Positions 11,876-20,510 of a stretch of DNA of 64,000 nucleotides are shown one piece after another. The notes beneath the pieces are model-generated. The model was given only the letters and a program-made list of their open reading frames with translations. It ran no database searches and had not been told where the DNA came from. The number at the start of each line of letters is the position of its first letter. The stretch's first letter is position 1. Source of the stretch: Tepidanaerobacter syntrophicus (GTDB lineage: Bacteria > Bacillota > Thermosediminibacteria > Thermosediminibacterales > Tepidanaerobacteraceae); contig NZ_DF976999.1 in the NCBI RefSeq assembly GCF_001485475.2, forward strand, positions 344,001 through 408,000, read 5' to 3'. A program made the position numbers and the translations under genes.

Positions 11876-13255
11876 TTATTCGGCAAGCTCTTTTAACACA
11901 TATGTGTAAATACGTAAGTTTTTAAATAATGTGTCTATTTTTATGTATTCGTCCTTCTGGTGTGCTAAATCCTCATCATCTGGAAAGCTGGGACCAAATG
12001 CCACGCAGTTGTCAAACATCCTGGCATATGTGCCCCCGCCTATAGTAAAGCAGTAGGCCTTTTCCCCGGTAACTTTCTCATAAGCCTTTTTCAGCTTTTG
12101 TATTAATATGTTGTCTTCCGGCACGTAATGGGGCTCTTTGTTGTGAATATCGGTAATTTGTATAGGCTCCGGAGTATGTTCTCTAATTTCACTGATTACC
12201 ATATCGCCGGTATATTTAATAGGATAGCGAATATTTATGGTGACTGCGGCATTTTCTGCCCCTATATCAGCGATGCCCACATTTAGTGTAAGGGGACCTG
12301 AGATTTCGTCCTTAAAATCTACACCTAAACCGCATCCTGTGGTGTCAAGACCTATTTTATCATCTAAAAATCTTACAAAAGGGGCCTTTGGACCGCATAT
12401 ATTCATACTTCCAAGAAGCCTTACAAGCAGCATAATGGCGTTTTTGCCGGTTTCGGGTCTGCTGGCATGGGCAGAGATGCCATAGGAGTTTATGATTATC
12501 TTGTCGCCTTCCTGGGCTACCTCAAAGTTTCCTCCTATTTGTTTACCTATAGTATCGATAGCATTTTTGACTTCATCTATATCGCCTAATATCACGGCTT
12601 CTGCATAATCCGGCACCATATTAGGTCTGGTTCCGCCTTTTATTGAAAGTATTTTTATGCCGTCACCCTCTTCTTTGCTTTCAAGGGATGCGGCAAAAGA
12701 AAACGTTAAAATGCCTTTTTCACCGTTTATTATAGGATAGGAAGCATCTGGCGAAAATCCCATGGTTATAGGTTCGTCATGAGTTTTATAGTATTTCATG
12801 CATTCAAAATCGCTTTCTTCATCAGTGCCAAAAATTACGCGAACCCTTTTATTAAGGATTACTCCGGCATCTTTAAGTGTTTTTAAAGCAAAAAGCGCTG
12901 TCATGGTAGGCCCTTTGTTATCGATGGCGCCTCTTCCATATATTTTACCATCACATATTTCGCCGCCGTAAGGGGGATAGGACCAACCGCTGCCTTCTGG
13001 CACTACGTCAAGATGCACCAGTACCCCAACTATTTCGTCTCCGCTTCCCAGCTGCGCCCATCCTGCATAGTTGTCAAGATTTTTAGTCTCAAGGCCGAAG
13101 CCTTCCGCAAGACCTAAGGCATACTGTAAAGCTTTTGCCGGACCCTCTCCAAAGGGCATGCCTTCTTTTGGCTCTTCTTTTACGCTTTTTATTTTTATGA
13201 TATTGCAAACAGCTTTTACAAGTTCCTCTTCGTTAGCTTTTATAAAATCATCCAT
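11876..13255 (-). CDS. pepV: PepV-type dipeptidase (M20 family)
   Basis: A 459-residue zinc aminoacyl dipeptidase of the M20 family, which releases amino acids from dipeptides in the cytosol. The metal-site motifs are visible: GVLVHLDVVPEGSGWSYPP, the bridging region GRGAIDNKGP, and GTDEESDFECMKYY. A lid domain follows, and the C-terminal GGGTYARMFDNCVAFGP is typical of PepV. AGGAGG stands seven bases before the ATG. It is followed after 40 bp by the YerC-type gene. Confidence 0.93.
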   Translation of the reverse strand: MDDFIKANEEELVKAVCNIIKIKSVKEEPKEGMPFGEGPAKALQYALGLAEGFGLETKNLDNYAGWAQLGSGDEIVGVLVHLDVVPEGSGWSYPPYGGEICDGKIYGRGAIDNKGPTMTALFALKTLKDAGVILNKRVRVIFGTDEESDFECMKYYKTHDEPITMGFSPDASYPIINGEKGILTFSFAASLESKEEGDGIKILSIKGGTRPNMVPDYAEAVILGDIDEVKNAIDTIGKQIGGNFEVAQEGDKIIINSYGISAHASRPETGKNAIMLLVRLLGSMNICGPKAPFVRFLDDKIGLDTTGCGLGVDFKDEISGPLTLNVGIADIGAENAAVTINIRYPIKYTGDMVISEIREHTPEPIQITDIHNKEPHYVPEDNILIQKLKKAYEKVTGEKAYCFTIGGGTYARMFDNCVAFGPSFPDDEDLAHQKDEYIKIDTLFKNLRIYTYVLKELAE

Positions 13256-13332
13256 TTCATATCCTCCTGTCGCAAAATCGAGTAATCTAGTATATATTAT
13301 TTCAACTTCGAACTGCTAAATCCTCTTTTAAT

Positions 13333-13376
13333 GTAAAAAAATAAGCGAATAAACAAGGTGTGCCTGAATATTCGCC
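13333..13376 (-). terminator. Terminator after the Usp-like gene
   Basis: GCGAATA (13345-13351) pairs with TATTCGC (13369-13375), and on the minus strand the stem is followed by TTATTTTTTT. The stem is short with a long loop, but the T-run is strong and it lies right after the stop codon of the Usp-like gene. Confidence 0.65.
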
Positions 13377-13382
13377 AAAAAC

Positions 13383-13796
13383 TCAGTCTACGACTTCTAC
13401 CGTAATTCCATTTTTTTCAACAGCGCTGCGCAGCGGATTTATGACTTCACCGCTTTTTTGCGCATCAAAAGCAGATCCTAAGGATTTACCCACGATTATA
13501 TGTGTGATTTTATTTTCTTTCGAAAAGTTTGCAAGTGTTGTATATACTTCTTCGCCGGTGAGGATGGAAACTGTGCCTCCCAGCTTTTTTGCAAGCTCAA
13601 AAAGCTCCAGTAAAATCTTATGATCTTTCAAGTCTTTATTGAGGGCTTGTTTTTTATTTACATATATTACTACGAATTGGCCGTTGCACTCACGCGCCCT
13701 TTCAGCGCCTCGCTTTATCAATCTTTCACAACTTTTTTGGGGCGTTACGCAGACCATAACCCTGTGCTCTATCTCAGGGTCAAAAACGACCATCAT
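13383..13796 (-). CDS. Universal-stress-protein-like domain (KdpD-N type), free-standing
   Basis: The 137-residue product resembles the Usp-like domain found inside KdpD sensor kinases: RVMVCVTPQKSCERLIKRGA at the start, FVVIYVN, then the nucleotide-binding-type ending ITHIIVGKSLGSAFD. Here it is encoded alone, without kinase parts. Such proteins may bind a nucleotide and signal stress or potassium status; no specific role can be read. GAGAGGAG stands seven bases before the ATG. It is monocistronic, flanked by terminator-like hairpins. Confidence 0.78.
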   Translation of the reverse strand: MMVVFDPEIEHRVMVCVTPQKSCERLIKRGAERARECNGQFVVIYVNKKQALNKDLKDHKILLELFELAKKLGGTVSILTGEEVYTTLANFSKENKITHIIVGKSLGSAFDAQKSGEVINPLRSAVEKNGITVEVVD

Positions 13797-13869
13797 GGCA
13801 AATCTCCTCTCTCACCCTTGCTCTCTATTCTTTTAATTTTATTATAACTGAAACGGCAAATTTTCGCAA

Positions 13870-13902
13870 TAAAATAGGGGCGACAGCATTTGCCCGCCCC
13901 TT
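13870..13902 (-). terminator. Terminator of the tig-clpP-clpX operon
   Basis: AGGGGCG (13876-13882) pairs perfectly with CGCCCCT (13895-13901). On the minus strand the stem is followed by ATTTTATT. It begins 15 bp after the clpX stop codon. Confidence 0.85.
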
Positions 13903-13916
13903 TAGGTTCTATTCAC

Positions 13917-15182
13917 TTATGCCGTTACTTCTTTCTTTTTGCCCTTTTTTCTATCTGATGTAACAATAATAGGTTCATCTCTATTGAGTATTACTTCTTT
14001 AGTTATGACGCATTTTGCAATATCGCTTCTCGATGGAAGTTCATACATAACATCCATCATAACTTCTTCAAGTATTGCTCTTAGGCCTCTTGCTCCTGTT
14101 TTTCTTCTTATGGCTTCTTTTGCTATAACTTCTAAGGCTTCATCAGTAAATTCTAACTGCGAGTTATCCATTTCAAAAAGTTTTTGATACTGTTTGACAA
14201 GTGCGTTCTTTGGTTCTGTCAGTATCTTTATAAGCGCAGCTTCATCAAGGGCGGAAAGTGTCACAATTATGGGAAGCCTACCTACAAACTCAGGTATCAT
14301 GCCGTATTTCAGCAAGTCTTCCGGCATTATCTGCTGCAGGATTTCTCCTACCTCCATATCCTTCTTGCTGTGAATCTCAGCTCCAAATCCCATAGACTTC
14401 TTACCTGTTCTGTTTTGAATAATATCGGTGATACCCTCAAAGGCACCGCCGCATATGAACAATATATTGGTAGTATCTATTTGGATAAATTCCTGGTGCG
14501 GATGTTTGCGTCCTCCCTGAGGCGGAACGCTGGCTACCGTACCTTCCAATATCTTTAGTAGGGCCTGCTGCACGCCTTCCCCGGATACATCCCGGGTTAT
14601 AGAGGGATTCTCGGATTTGCGCGCTATCTTATCTATCTCGTCAATATAGACGATGCCCCTTTCTGCTCTTTCTACGTCGTAGTCCGCTGCTTGAATCAAC
14701 TTTAAGAGGATATTTTCCACATCTTCGCCTACATAGCCTGCCTCTGTGAGAGTTGTAGCGTCAGCTATGGCAAAAGGCACATTTAGTATTTTTGCAAGGG
14801 TCTGGGCCAGAAGGGTTTTGCCGCTTCCGGTAGGTCCCAACATCACTATATTGCTTTTTTGAAGTTCCACATCATCCGTCTTGTTCTGATAGTTTATCCT
14901 CTTATAGTGGTTGTATACTGCTACGGAAAGCGTCTTTTTCGCCTGCTCCTGCCCTATTACATATTGGTCCAGGATGCTTTTGATTTCATGAGGTTTAGGA
15001 ACATCTGTAAAATTTATCTCGGTCTCCTCGCCAAATTCCTCTTCGATTATTTCATTGCAAAGTTCGATGCATTCATCACAAATATATACACCGGGACCTG
15101 CTACTAACTTTCTTACCTGATCTTGGGTTTTGCCGCAAAACGAGCATTTAAGCTGCCCTTTCTCATCGGTAAATTTAAACAT
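13917..15182 (-). CDS. clpX: ClpX, ATPase subunit of the ClpXP protease
   Basis: At 421 residues this is a full ClpX, the AAA+ unfoldase that feeds substrates into ClpP. The N-terminal zinc-binding domain has Cys13, Cys16, Cys35 and Cys38. Walker A is GPTGSGKT (116-123) and Walker B is in [14 protein letters not shown]. The ClpP-contacting IGF-type loop is present as [14 protein letters not shown], and the sensor-2 region is [12 protein letters not shown]. It is the third gene of tig-clpP-clpX, 24 bp after clpP, and is followed by a good terminator. Confidence 0.98.
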   Translation of the reverse strand: MFKFTDEKGQLKCSFCGKTQDQVRKLVAGPGVYICDECIELCNEIIEEEFGEETEINFTDVPKPHEIKSILDQYVIGQEQAKKTLSVAVYNHYKRINYQNKTDDVELQKSNIVMLGPTGSGKTLLAQTLAKILNVPFAIADATTLTEAGYVGEDVENILLKLIQAADYDVERAERGIVYIDEIDKIARKSENPSITRDVSGEGVQQALLKILEGTVASVPPQGGRKHPHQEFIQIDTTNILFICGGAFEGITDIIQNRTGKKSMGFGAEIHSKKDMEVGEILQQIMPEDLLKYGMIPEFVGRLPIIVTLSALDEAALIKILTEPKNALVKQYQKLFEMDNSQLEFTDEALEVIAKEAIRRKTGARGLRAILEEVMMDVMYELPSRSDIAKCVITKEVILNRDEPIIVTSDRKKGKKKEVTA

Positions 15183-15206
15183 AATCTGTTCACTCCTTTC
15201 CGGCTT

Positions 15207-15800
15207 TTAACTCCTCTTACTAATCACCTCGTCAATTAAGCCGTAATCAAGAGCTTCACTTGACGACATAAAATAGTCTCTGTCTGTATCACTTTGAATT
15301 TTTTCAATGCTCTGTTTCGTATGTTTTGCAAGGATTTCGTTTAGTAATTCTCTTAAGCGCAAAATTTCCCTTGCATGTGTTTCTATATCAACCGCCTTCC
15401 CTTCGACTCCGCCCCAGGGCTGGTGAATCATGATTCTTGAATTAGGCAGTGCAAAGCGCTTGCCTTCAGCTCCTGCCGCAAGCAGCACTGCTCCCATACT
15501 GGCGGCAAGTCCCATACAGATAGTAGACACATCAGGTTTAATATACTGCATTGTATCATAAATAGCAAGTCCTGCCGTTACAGAACCGCCGGGGCTGTTA
15601 ATGTAAAGGCGCACATCCTTATCCGGGTCTTCTGATTCCAAATACAATAGCTGGGCTATGGTAAGGCTGGCCACTGTATCATCAATTGCTGACCCTAAGA
15701 ATATAATTCTCTCTTTTAAAAGCCGTGAATAGATATCGTAAGCTCTTTCGCCGCGACTTGTTTGCTCAACAACCATAGGTACTAAACTCAATTTAACCAA
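15207..15800 (-). CDS. clpP: ClpP, proteolytic subunit
   Basis: This 197-residue serine peptidase forms the ClpXP degradation chamber. The catalytic Ser101 lies in [14 protein letters not shown] and His126 in [10 protein letters not shown]. The region [18 protein letters not shown] carries the catalytic aspartate. The N-terminal [18 protein letters not shown] is standard. It lies six bases after tig and 24 before clpX, so all three are probably co-transcribed from the promoter at 17291-17320. Confidence 0.98.
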   Translation of the reverse strand: MVKLSLVPMVVEQTSRGERAYDIYSRLLKERIIFLGSAIDDTVASLTIAQLLYLESEDPDKDVRLYINSPGGSVTAGLAIYDTMQYIKPDVSTICMGLAASMGAVLLAAGAEGKRFALPNSRIMIHQPWGGVEGKAVDIETHAREILRLRELLNEILAKHTKQSIEKIQSDTDRDYFMSSSEALDYGLIDEVISKRS

Positions 15801-15806
15801 CCTCCT

Positions 15807-17225
15807 TTATTCTTCCGTCTTCTCCGGGATGCTTTCATTTTCAGTTTCGGCTGCTGCATTTTCATCTTCAGTATTTACTTCATCTTTTACTTCTTCTGAT
15901 TCTATTATATCATTTTTTATTTTATCTTCCACTTTTTCAGTTATAACAGCGTTTTCTATAACTAGATCGAAAATCTTATCTGTTAAAATCATATCCTTTA
16001 TCTGTGCGATGCCCTGAGGAGTTAGCGACTTCTTATATTCTTCCACAGGCGTCTTGGAAGACTCAGCAAATTCCTTTATTTTCTCTTCCAACTCTTCATC
16101 GCTTACAGTAATATTTTCTGCTTTTCTTATTTCTTCAAATATCAGAGATGTTTTTACATTGCGCACTGCCGCATCTCTGTAACGTTCTCTTAAGTCTTCA
16201 AGGCTCATGCCTGTAGACTCAAGATATGTGGAAAGGTCATATCCGAAGGTATCCCTTAAGTTTATTGCAAGCCTTAAAATAATATTGTCAGTTTCATGGT
16301 CTATCATTACGTCAGGAATCTCAACTTCTGTTTCTTCTATTAGTTTATCTATAATAGAGGTTCTAAGGGATCTTTCTTCTTTGGATTTTGCATCCTCTTG
16401 AAGTTTCTTTTTGATGTCTTCTTTCAGTTCTTCTAATGTATCAAATTCGCTGACATCACTTGCAAAATCATCGTCTAGCGGAAGAAGTTCTTTTACTTTT
16501 ATTTCTTTTAAGGTTACATTAAAAACTGCCTCTTTGCCGGCAAGTTCTTTTGAGCCGTAATCCTCAGGAAATGTAACGGTTATGTCTTTGGTTTCGCCGG
16601 GCTTCATTCCGATGATTTGTTCCTCAAAACCCTTAATAAATGAACCGGAACCTAATTTTAGAACATAGTTTTCCGCACTTCCGCCTTCAAAAGGCTCATT
16701 GTCTATATAACCTTTAAAGTCTATAGTAACTATATCTCCATCTTGAGCCGGTCTGTCTTCAACAGCCACAAGACGTGCATTTTGTTCCTGCATCATTTTG
16801 AGCCGTTCTTCCACTTCTTCCTCGGTTACTTCGTAAACAGTCTTTTCTACTTCAAGGCCTTTGTATTTATTAACCTTGGCTTCCGGCTTTACCACAACTT
16901 CTGCCGTAGCAAGCACCGGCTTTCCGGCTTCGATCTGCTGAACATCGAACTTGGGCTCGTCTACCGGCTCAAGGTTGTATTCCTCAATGCCTTTTTCGTA
17001 AGCTTTAGGCAGTAGAATTTGTAGTGCATCTTCATAAAACACTTCTACGCCATAGTGTCTTTCGATAAGCTTTCTTGGAGCCTTTCCCTTTCTAAAACCG
17101 GGAACTGCAAAACGCTTAGCATTCTTTCGATATGCTTGCTCGATTGCCTCTTCAAGTTTGTCTGCATCTACTTCAAAGCTCAAGTAAGCAGTATTTTTTT
17201 CTATCTTTTCCAGATTAACCTTCAT
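15807..17225 (-). CDS. tig: Trigger factor, ribosome-associated chaperone
   Basis: Trigger factor binds the ribosome exit tunnel and helps nascent chains fold. The N-terminal ribosome-binding signature is FAVPGFRKGKAPRKLIERHY. A FKBP-type prolyl isomerase domain follows (VTIDFKGYIDNEPFEGG), then a long helical C-terminal domain. A very acidic tail of about 40 residues (DEVNTEDENAAAETENES) extends beyond the usual end. The ATG at 17225 is chosen over 17249 because AAGGAGGAG lies just before it; the length is then 472 residues. Confidence 0.97.
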   Translation of the reverse strand: MKVNLEKIEKNTAYLSFEVDADKLEEAIEQAYRKNAKRFAVPGFRKGKAPRKLIERHYGVEVFYEDALQILLPKAYEKGIEEYNLEPVDEPKFDVQQIEAGKPVLATAEVVVKPEAKVNKYKGLEVEKTVYEVTEEEVEERLKMMQEQNARLVAVEDRPAQDGDIVTIDFKGYIDNEPFEGGSAENYVLKLGSGSFIKGFEEQIIGMKPGETKDITVTFPEDYGSKELAGKEAVFNVTLKEIKVKELLPLDDDFASDVSEFDTLEELKEDIKKKLQEDAKSKEERSLRTSIIDKLIEETEVEIPDVMIDHETDNIILRLAINLRDTFGYDLSTYLESTGMSLEDLRERYRDAAVRNVKTSLIFEEIRKAENITVSDEELEEKIKEFAESSKTPVEEYKKSLTPQGIAQIKDMILTDKIFDLVIENAVITEKVEDKIKNDIIESEEVKDEVNTEDENAAAETENESIPEKTEE

Positions 17226-17290
17226 TATGCTCCTCCTTGCGATCGCCAAAAAAATATAAGATTTTATCTTTCATTTGTGCAATTAGCTAT

Positions 17291-17320
17291 ATTATAGCAT
17301 AAAAAAATTGTGCATTCCAA
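17291..17320 (-). promoter_or_regulatory. Sigma-A promoter of tig-clpP-clpX
   Basis: On the minus strand TTGGAA (17315-17320) and a perfect TATAAT (17291-17296) are 18 bp apart. An extended -10 TGC directly precedes TATAAT. It lies about 65 bp before the tig start. No obvious CtsR-type direct repeat is seen around it. Confidence 0.7.
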
Positions 17321-17329
17321 GAACAATTT

Positions 17330-17367
17330 TTAATAAAACAACACCTCGGCGTTTGAAAACCGAGGTA
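17330..17367 (-). terminator. Terminator of the seven-tRNA operon
   Basis: ACCTCGG (17343-17349) pairs with CCGAGGT (17360-17366). On the minus strand the stem is followed by GTTGTTTTATT. It stands 32 bp after the tRNA-Leu gene and just upstream of the tig promoter. Confidence 0.8.
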
Positions 17368-17398
17368 TTAAACCCGCAAATTTTAAAATGTAATAAAA

Positions 17399-17484
17399 TG
17401 GTGCGGGCAAGAGGATTTGAACCTCCATGGGATAAATCCACCAGATCCTAAGTCTGGCGCGTCTGCCAGTTCCGCCATGCCCGC
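17399..17484 (-). tRNA. tRNA-Leu (anticodon TAG)
   Basis: The minus strand folds as a class II tRNA of 86 nt: acceptor GCGGGCA/TGCCCGC, anticodon arm CCAGA-CTTAGGA-TCTGG giving TAG, a long variable arm, T-loop TTCAAAT and encoded CCA. It is last in the seven-tRNA operon. Confidence 0.96.
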
Positions 17485-17485
17485 A

Positions 17486-17561
17486 TGGTGGGTCATGGAG
17501 GACTCGAACCTCCGACACCCTGATTAAAAGTCAGGTGCTCTGCCGCCTGAGCTAATGACCC
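17486..17561 (-). tRNA. tRNA-Lys (anticodon TTT)
   Basis: A 76-nt cloverleaf on the minus strand with acceptor GGGTCAT/ATGACCC, anticodon loop CTTTTAA giving TTT, T-loop TTCGAGT and encoded CCA. Only one base separates it from tRNA-Leu. Confidence 0.97.
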
Positions 17562-17562
17562 T

Positions 17563-17636
17563 TGGCTGGGGCGGCAGGATTCGAACCTACGATGCAGGAG
17601 CCAAAGTCCTGTGCCTTACCGCTTGGCTACGCCCCA
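17563..17636 (-). tRNA. tRNA-Gln (anticodon TTG)
   Basis: The minus strand reads a cloverleaf with acceptor TGGGGCG/CGCCCCA, anticodon loop CTTTGGC giving TTG, T-loop TTCGAAT and encoded CCA. One base separates it from tRNA-Lys. Confidence 0.97.
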
Positions 17637-17673
17637 TTAAAAAATAAAATTTAATAACTTGCGATAAAATTAT

Positions 17674-17751
<78 letters not shown>

Positions 17752-17755
17752 ACAA

Positions 17756-17832
<77 letters not shown>

Positions 17833-17842
17833 ATTGATAAGA

Positions 17843-17919
17843 TGGAGCGGGAAACGGGATTCGAACCCGCGACATTCAGCTTGGAAGGCTGACGCTCTAG
17901 CCAGCTGAGCTATTCCCGC
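17843..17919 (-). tRNA. tRNA-Gly (anticodon TCC)
   Basis: A 77-nt minus-strand cloverleaf with acceptor GCGGGAA/TTCCCGC, anticodon loop CTTCCAA giving TCC, and encoded CCA. It is the second gene of the operon. Confidence 0.97.
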
Positions 17920-17920
17920 A

Positions 17921-17997
17921 TGGTCGGGGCAGAGGGATTTGAACCCCCGACTCCATGGTCCCAAACCATGTGCGCTACCAAACTGCGCTATGCCCCG
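17921..17997 (-). tRNA. tRNA-Pro (anticodon TGG)
   Basis: A 77-nt minus-strand cloverleaf with acceptor CGGGGCA/TGCCCCG, anticodon loop TTTGGGA giving TGG, and encoded CCA. It is the first gene of the operon, about 15 bp downstream of the predicted transcription start. Confidence 0.97.
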
Positions 17998-18017
17998 TCA
18001 TCTTTGAGACAATCTAT

Positions 18018-18046
18018 AGTATACATTAAATAACTTTTTGCGTCAA
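18018..18046 (-). promoter_or_regulatory. Sigma-A promoter of the seven-tRNA operon
   Basis: On the minus strand TTGACG (18041-18046) and TATACT (18018-18023) are 17 bp apart, each one mismatch from consensus. It directly precedes tRNA-Pro, so the transcript would be Pro-Gly-Arg-His-Gln-Lys-Leu. Confidence 0.85.
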
Positions 18047-18084
18047 GATAATTTTAACATAATTTCTCCGGTATTTCAAACCCG

Positions 18085-18570
18085 TTATTTGACCTGCACA
18101 TGGTGCGCAAAAACATCTTTTCTGGCAATTTCCAAAATCCCGAAAGTCCCCGGTCCGCCTTGCTTTGGCAAAGTTACGCTGCCGGGGTTAAACAGCAGCA
18201 CTCCGGCAACTTTTAAGTTTTCGGGAATATGAGTATGGCCAAATATAACGATTTCGGCTGAAAGATTCTTTGCTCGCTCCAAAAGCTTATTTACGCCATA
18301 TTTTACCTGATAAGTATGGCCATGAGCCAGAAAAATCTTTTTTCCTTCAATTTCTATAAGTCTTTCAGCAGGTGCTATACCTATGGGATCGCAATTTCCC
18401 GCAACACAGTATACCTTGTATCCCAATCTTTCAATAAATTTTGCATCAGATACTAAATCGCCTGCATGAATTATGGTATCAATTTCTTTATTCGTTTCAC
18501 TCATGTATTCCAAGACTTTTTGTGTAGCGTTCTTCATGCCATGAGTGTCGCTAAGCACTCCTATTTTCAA
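18085..18570 (-). CDS. YfcE/MJ0936-type metallophosphoesterase
   Basis: This 161-residue calcineurin-like phosphodiesterase has the full metal-binding set: GVLSDTHG at the N-terminus, IIHAGDLV, VAGNCD, FLAHGHTY and FGHTHIP. Such enzymes hydrolyse phosphodiesters or phosphomonoesters in the cytosol; the natural substrate is uncertain. Its ATG overlaps the rdgB stop codon by four bases, and the rdgB-yfcE pairing is common in Firmicutes, which suggests translational coupling. Confidence 0.93.
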   Translation of the reverse strand: MKIGVLSDTHGMKNATQKVLEYMSETNKEIDTIIHAGDLVSDAKFIERLGYKVYCVAGNCDPIGIAPAERLIEIEGKKIFLAHGHTYQVKYGVNKLLERAKNLSAEIVIFGHTHIPENLKVAGVLLFNPGSVTLPKQGGPGTFGILEIARKDVFAHHVQVK

Positions 18571-19169
18571 GCTTTGCCTCCTTGAGATATATTTATAAGG
18601 TGTGTCTTCATTTTCTTTATGGCCTTTGCCCTATGACTAATTGCATCCTTTGCTTGAGGTCCTGCTTCAGCAAGGGTTTTCTCCAACTGTGGGACAAAGA
18701 AAATCGGATCATAACCAAATCCGTCGCACCCTGCAGGCTCCAAAGCTATGTATCCTTCCAACTTTCCTTCCTCAATAAAGGTCCCTCCATCAGGCAGCAC
18801 AAGAGCCAGCACGCATACAAATTCAGCTTGCCTTTTTTCGAAAGGTACATCCTTAAGTTCGTTAAGGAGTTTTTCAATATTATCTTTGTCAGAGGCCCCC
18901 TGCCCCGCATACCGGGCCGTAAAAACCCCGGGCCTTCCCGAAAGTGCTTGCACTCTAAGGCCGGAATCATCTCCCAATGCCGGCATCCCGGTTTTTGTGC
19001 AAGTTATTTTAGCTTTTAAAAGGGCGTTTTCCTCAAAAGTTGCGCCATCTTCGGTAATTTCAATCTCCGGAAAATCCTCCAGCGACATGAGCTTTACAGG
19101 AATATCCTCCAGCATTCTTTGAAACTCTAAAAATTTGCCTTTGTTTTTTGTAGCAATCACCAGTTCCAT
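18567..19169 (-). CDS. rdgB: XTP/dITP diphosphohydrolase (RdgB/HAM1)
   Basis: A 200-residue non-canonical purine NTP pyrophosphatase, which removes dITP and XTP from the nucleotide pool. Signatures are VIATKNKGKFLEFQRML at the N-terminus, ALGDDSGLRVQALSGRPGV, and the C-terminal SHRAKAIKKM. It lies 11 bp after rph and overlaps the downstream phosphodiesterase by four bases. Confidence 0.96.
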   Translation of the reverse strand: MELVIATKNKGKFLEFQRMLEDIPVKLMSLEDFPEIEITEDGATFEENALLKAKITCTKTGMPALGDDSGLRVQALSGRPGVFTARYAGQGASDKDNIEKLLNELKDVPFEKRQAEFVCVLALVLPDGGTFIEEGKLEGYIALEPAGCDGFGYDPIFFVPQLEKTLAEAGPQAKDAISHRAKAIKKMKTHLINISQGGKA

Positions 19170-19180
19170 AGGCCTTTTCT

Positions 19181-19897
19181 CTAAATATCCTCCAGTATCC
19201 GTTTTTGTATCCTTATAAGTTCAGAGATGCCTTTAAATGAAAGATCCATCAGATCATTTAATTCTTCCCTAGTAAAAGGAAATGCCTCTCCCGTTCCCTG
19301 TATCTCTACTATCTGCCCCTTATCGGTCATAACCATGTTCATATCTACTTGGGCGCATGAATCCTCTTCAAAATTCAAATCAAGCATCTTATAGCCATTT
19401 ACAATGCCGGCACTAATAGCCGCCACATGGCTTCTGATGGGACTTGCCTCAATTGTTTTACTGTCAATCAAGGTCTTTACGGCATCTGCCATAGCAATAA
19501 ACGCCCCGGTTATTGAAAGCGTTCGCGTACCTCCGTCAGCTTGAAGTACATCGCAATCAAGCCATATAGTTCTTTCGCCTAATGCAGTAAGATCAACTAC
19601 TGACCGCAGTGCCCTGCCTATAAGTCTTTGGATTTCCATAGTTCTGCCGCTGGGTCTTAGTGTCTCCCGCACATTTCGAACACCTGTGGCCCTGGGAAGC
19701 ATAGAGTACTCGGCAGTTATCCAGCCTTGCCCCTTTCCTCTGAGAAAATGAGGAACTTTATCCTCTACCGTAGCTGTGCAGACTACTTTCGTATCTCCGG
19801 CTTCGATAAGCACTGAACCCTCTGCATATTTGTTAAAATGTCTTGTTATAGTTATGGGCCTTATTTCGTCATAAGCCCTTCCATCTGCTCTTTGCAA
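19181..19897 (-). CDS. rph: Ribonuclease PH
   Basis: RNase PH trims tRNA 3' ends by phosphorolysis. The family start [13 protein letters not shown] and the motifs [27 protein letters not shown] and [13 protein letters not shown] are present. No ATG is suitably placed. The TTG at 19897, with GAGAGG eleven bases upstream, gives MQRADGR and 238 residues, the normal length. A longer frame to 20014 would overlap the upstream UPF0316 gene and add an unrelated N-terminus. It lies 11 bp before rdgB. Confidence 0.94.
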   Translation of the reverse strand: MQRADGRAYDEIRPITITRHFNKYAEGSVLIEAGDTKVVCTATVEDKVPHFLRGKGQGWITAEYSMLPRATGVRNVRETLRPSGRTMEIQRLIGRALRSVVDLTALGERTIWLDCDVLQADGGTRTLSITGAFIAMADAVKTLIDSKTIEASPIRSHVAAISAGIVNGYKMLDLNFEEDSCAQVDMNMVMTDKGQIVEIQGTGEAFPFTREELNDLMDLSFKGISELIRIQKRILEDI

Positions 19898-19931
19898 AAA
19901 AATATCATCCTCTCTAAATCTTTCAACAGTC

Positions 19932-20468
19932 CTATTTTTCTTTGATGGTACGCCTAAAATATCCGCCTTTTGTCGCTCTGGTATCCATAACGGTAACAAA
20001 GGCGGAATTGTCATTTTCCTCTATGACCTTCAAAAGGCTGTCAAGGTCCTTCCTCGGTAAAGATACAATAAGGACCTTTTTTGGCCCTTCTTTTCCTTTG
20101 CCTTCCAAAACTGTAACACCAAAATTCATATTTCGAATCAGTAAACAAAGATCCTCGCGTTCTGTAATAACCTGAACTGTCATCAAGCCTATTGCCAGTT
20201 TTTCTTCGATAAAACTTCCTACCACATTTCCTGTCGCAAAACCCAATGCATAAGCCAGAAGGTTTAAAGGATTGTCCAGGCTATTTACCACTTTGTTAAG
20301 CGCGGTTATGTATATGATAACTTCGCAAAATCCTATGCAGCCTGCTATGACTCCCTTTCCTCTGACAATCATCAGTGTTCTGACGGTTGACAGGGAAACA
20401 TCAGACACACGAGCAAGAAAGATCAGCAGATACCCGCCGATTGAAGCTAACAAAGCATCTCCCCCCAC
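19932..20468 (-). CDS. UPF0316-family membrane protein (DUF2179 domain)
   Basis: This 178-residue protein has about three N-terminal membrane helices ([20 protein letters not shown], then [11 protein letters not shown], then [15 protein letters not shown]). A soluble C-terminal DUF2179-type domain follows ([20 protein letters not shown]). The function of the family is not established. The start is GTG at 20468 or, better placed behind GGGGGAG, TTG at 20453. It precedes rph by 34 bp. Confidence 0.85.
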   Translation of the reverse strand: MGGDALLASIGGYLLIFLARVSDVSLSTVRTLMIVRGKGVIAGCIGFCEVIIYITALNKVVNSLDNPLNLLAYALGFATGNVVGSFIEEKLAIGLMTVQVITEREDLCLLIRNMNFGVTVLEGKGKEGPKKVLIVSLPRKDLDSLLKVIEENDNSAFVTVMDTRATKGGYFRRTIKEK

Positions 20469-20510
20469 ATGTAAAAATCAAACATATCATATCAGACCCT
20501 AATTTTGGTG

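Noticed and set aside
11836-11886. Longer N-terminus for the YerC-type protein
   Set aside because: It would overlap pepV, lacks a ribosome site and exceeds the family length. The ATG at 11835 has AAGGAGG.
15829-16017. Plus-strand open frames opposite tig, clpX, ligA and other long genes
   Set aside because: They are antisense shadows of well-identified proteins, without ribosome sites or family features.
19898-20014. Longer N-terminus for RNase PH
   Set aside because: The added residues are unlike RNase PH and overlap the UPF0316 gene. The TTG at 19897 gives the standard start.
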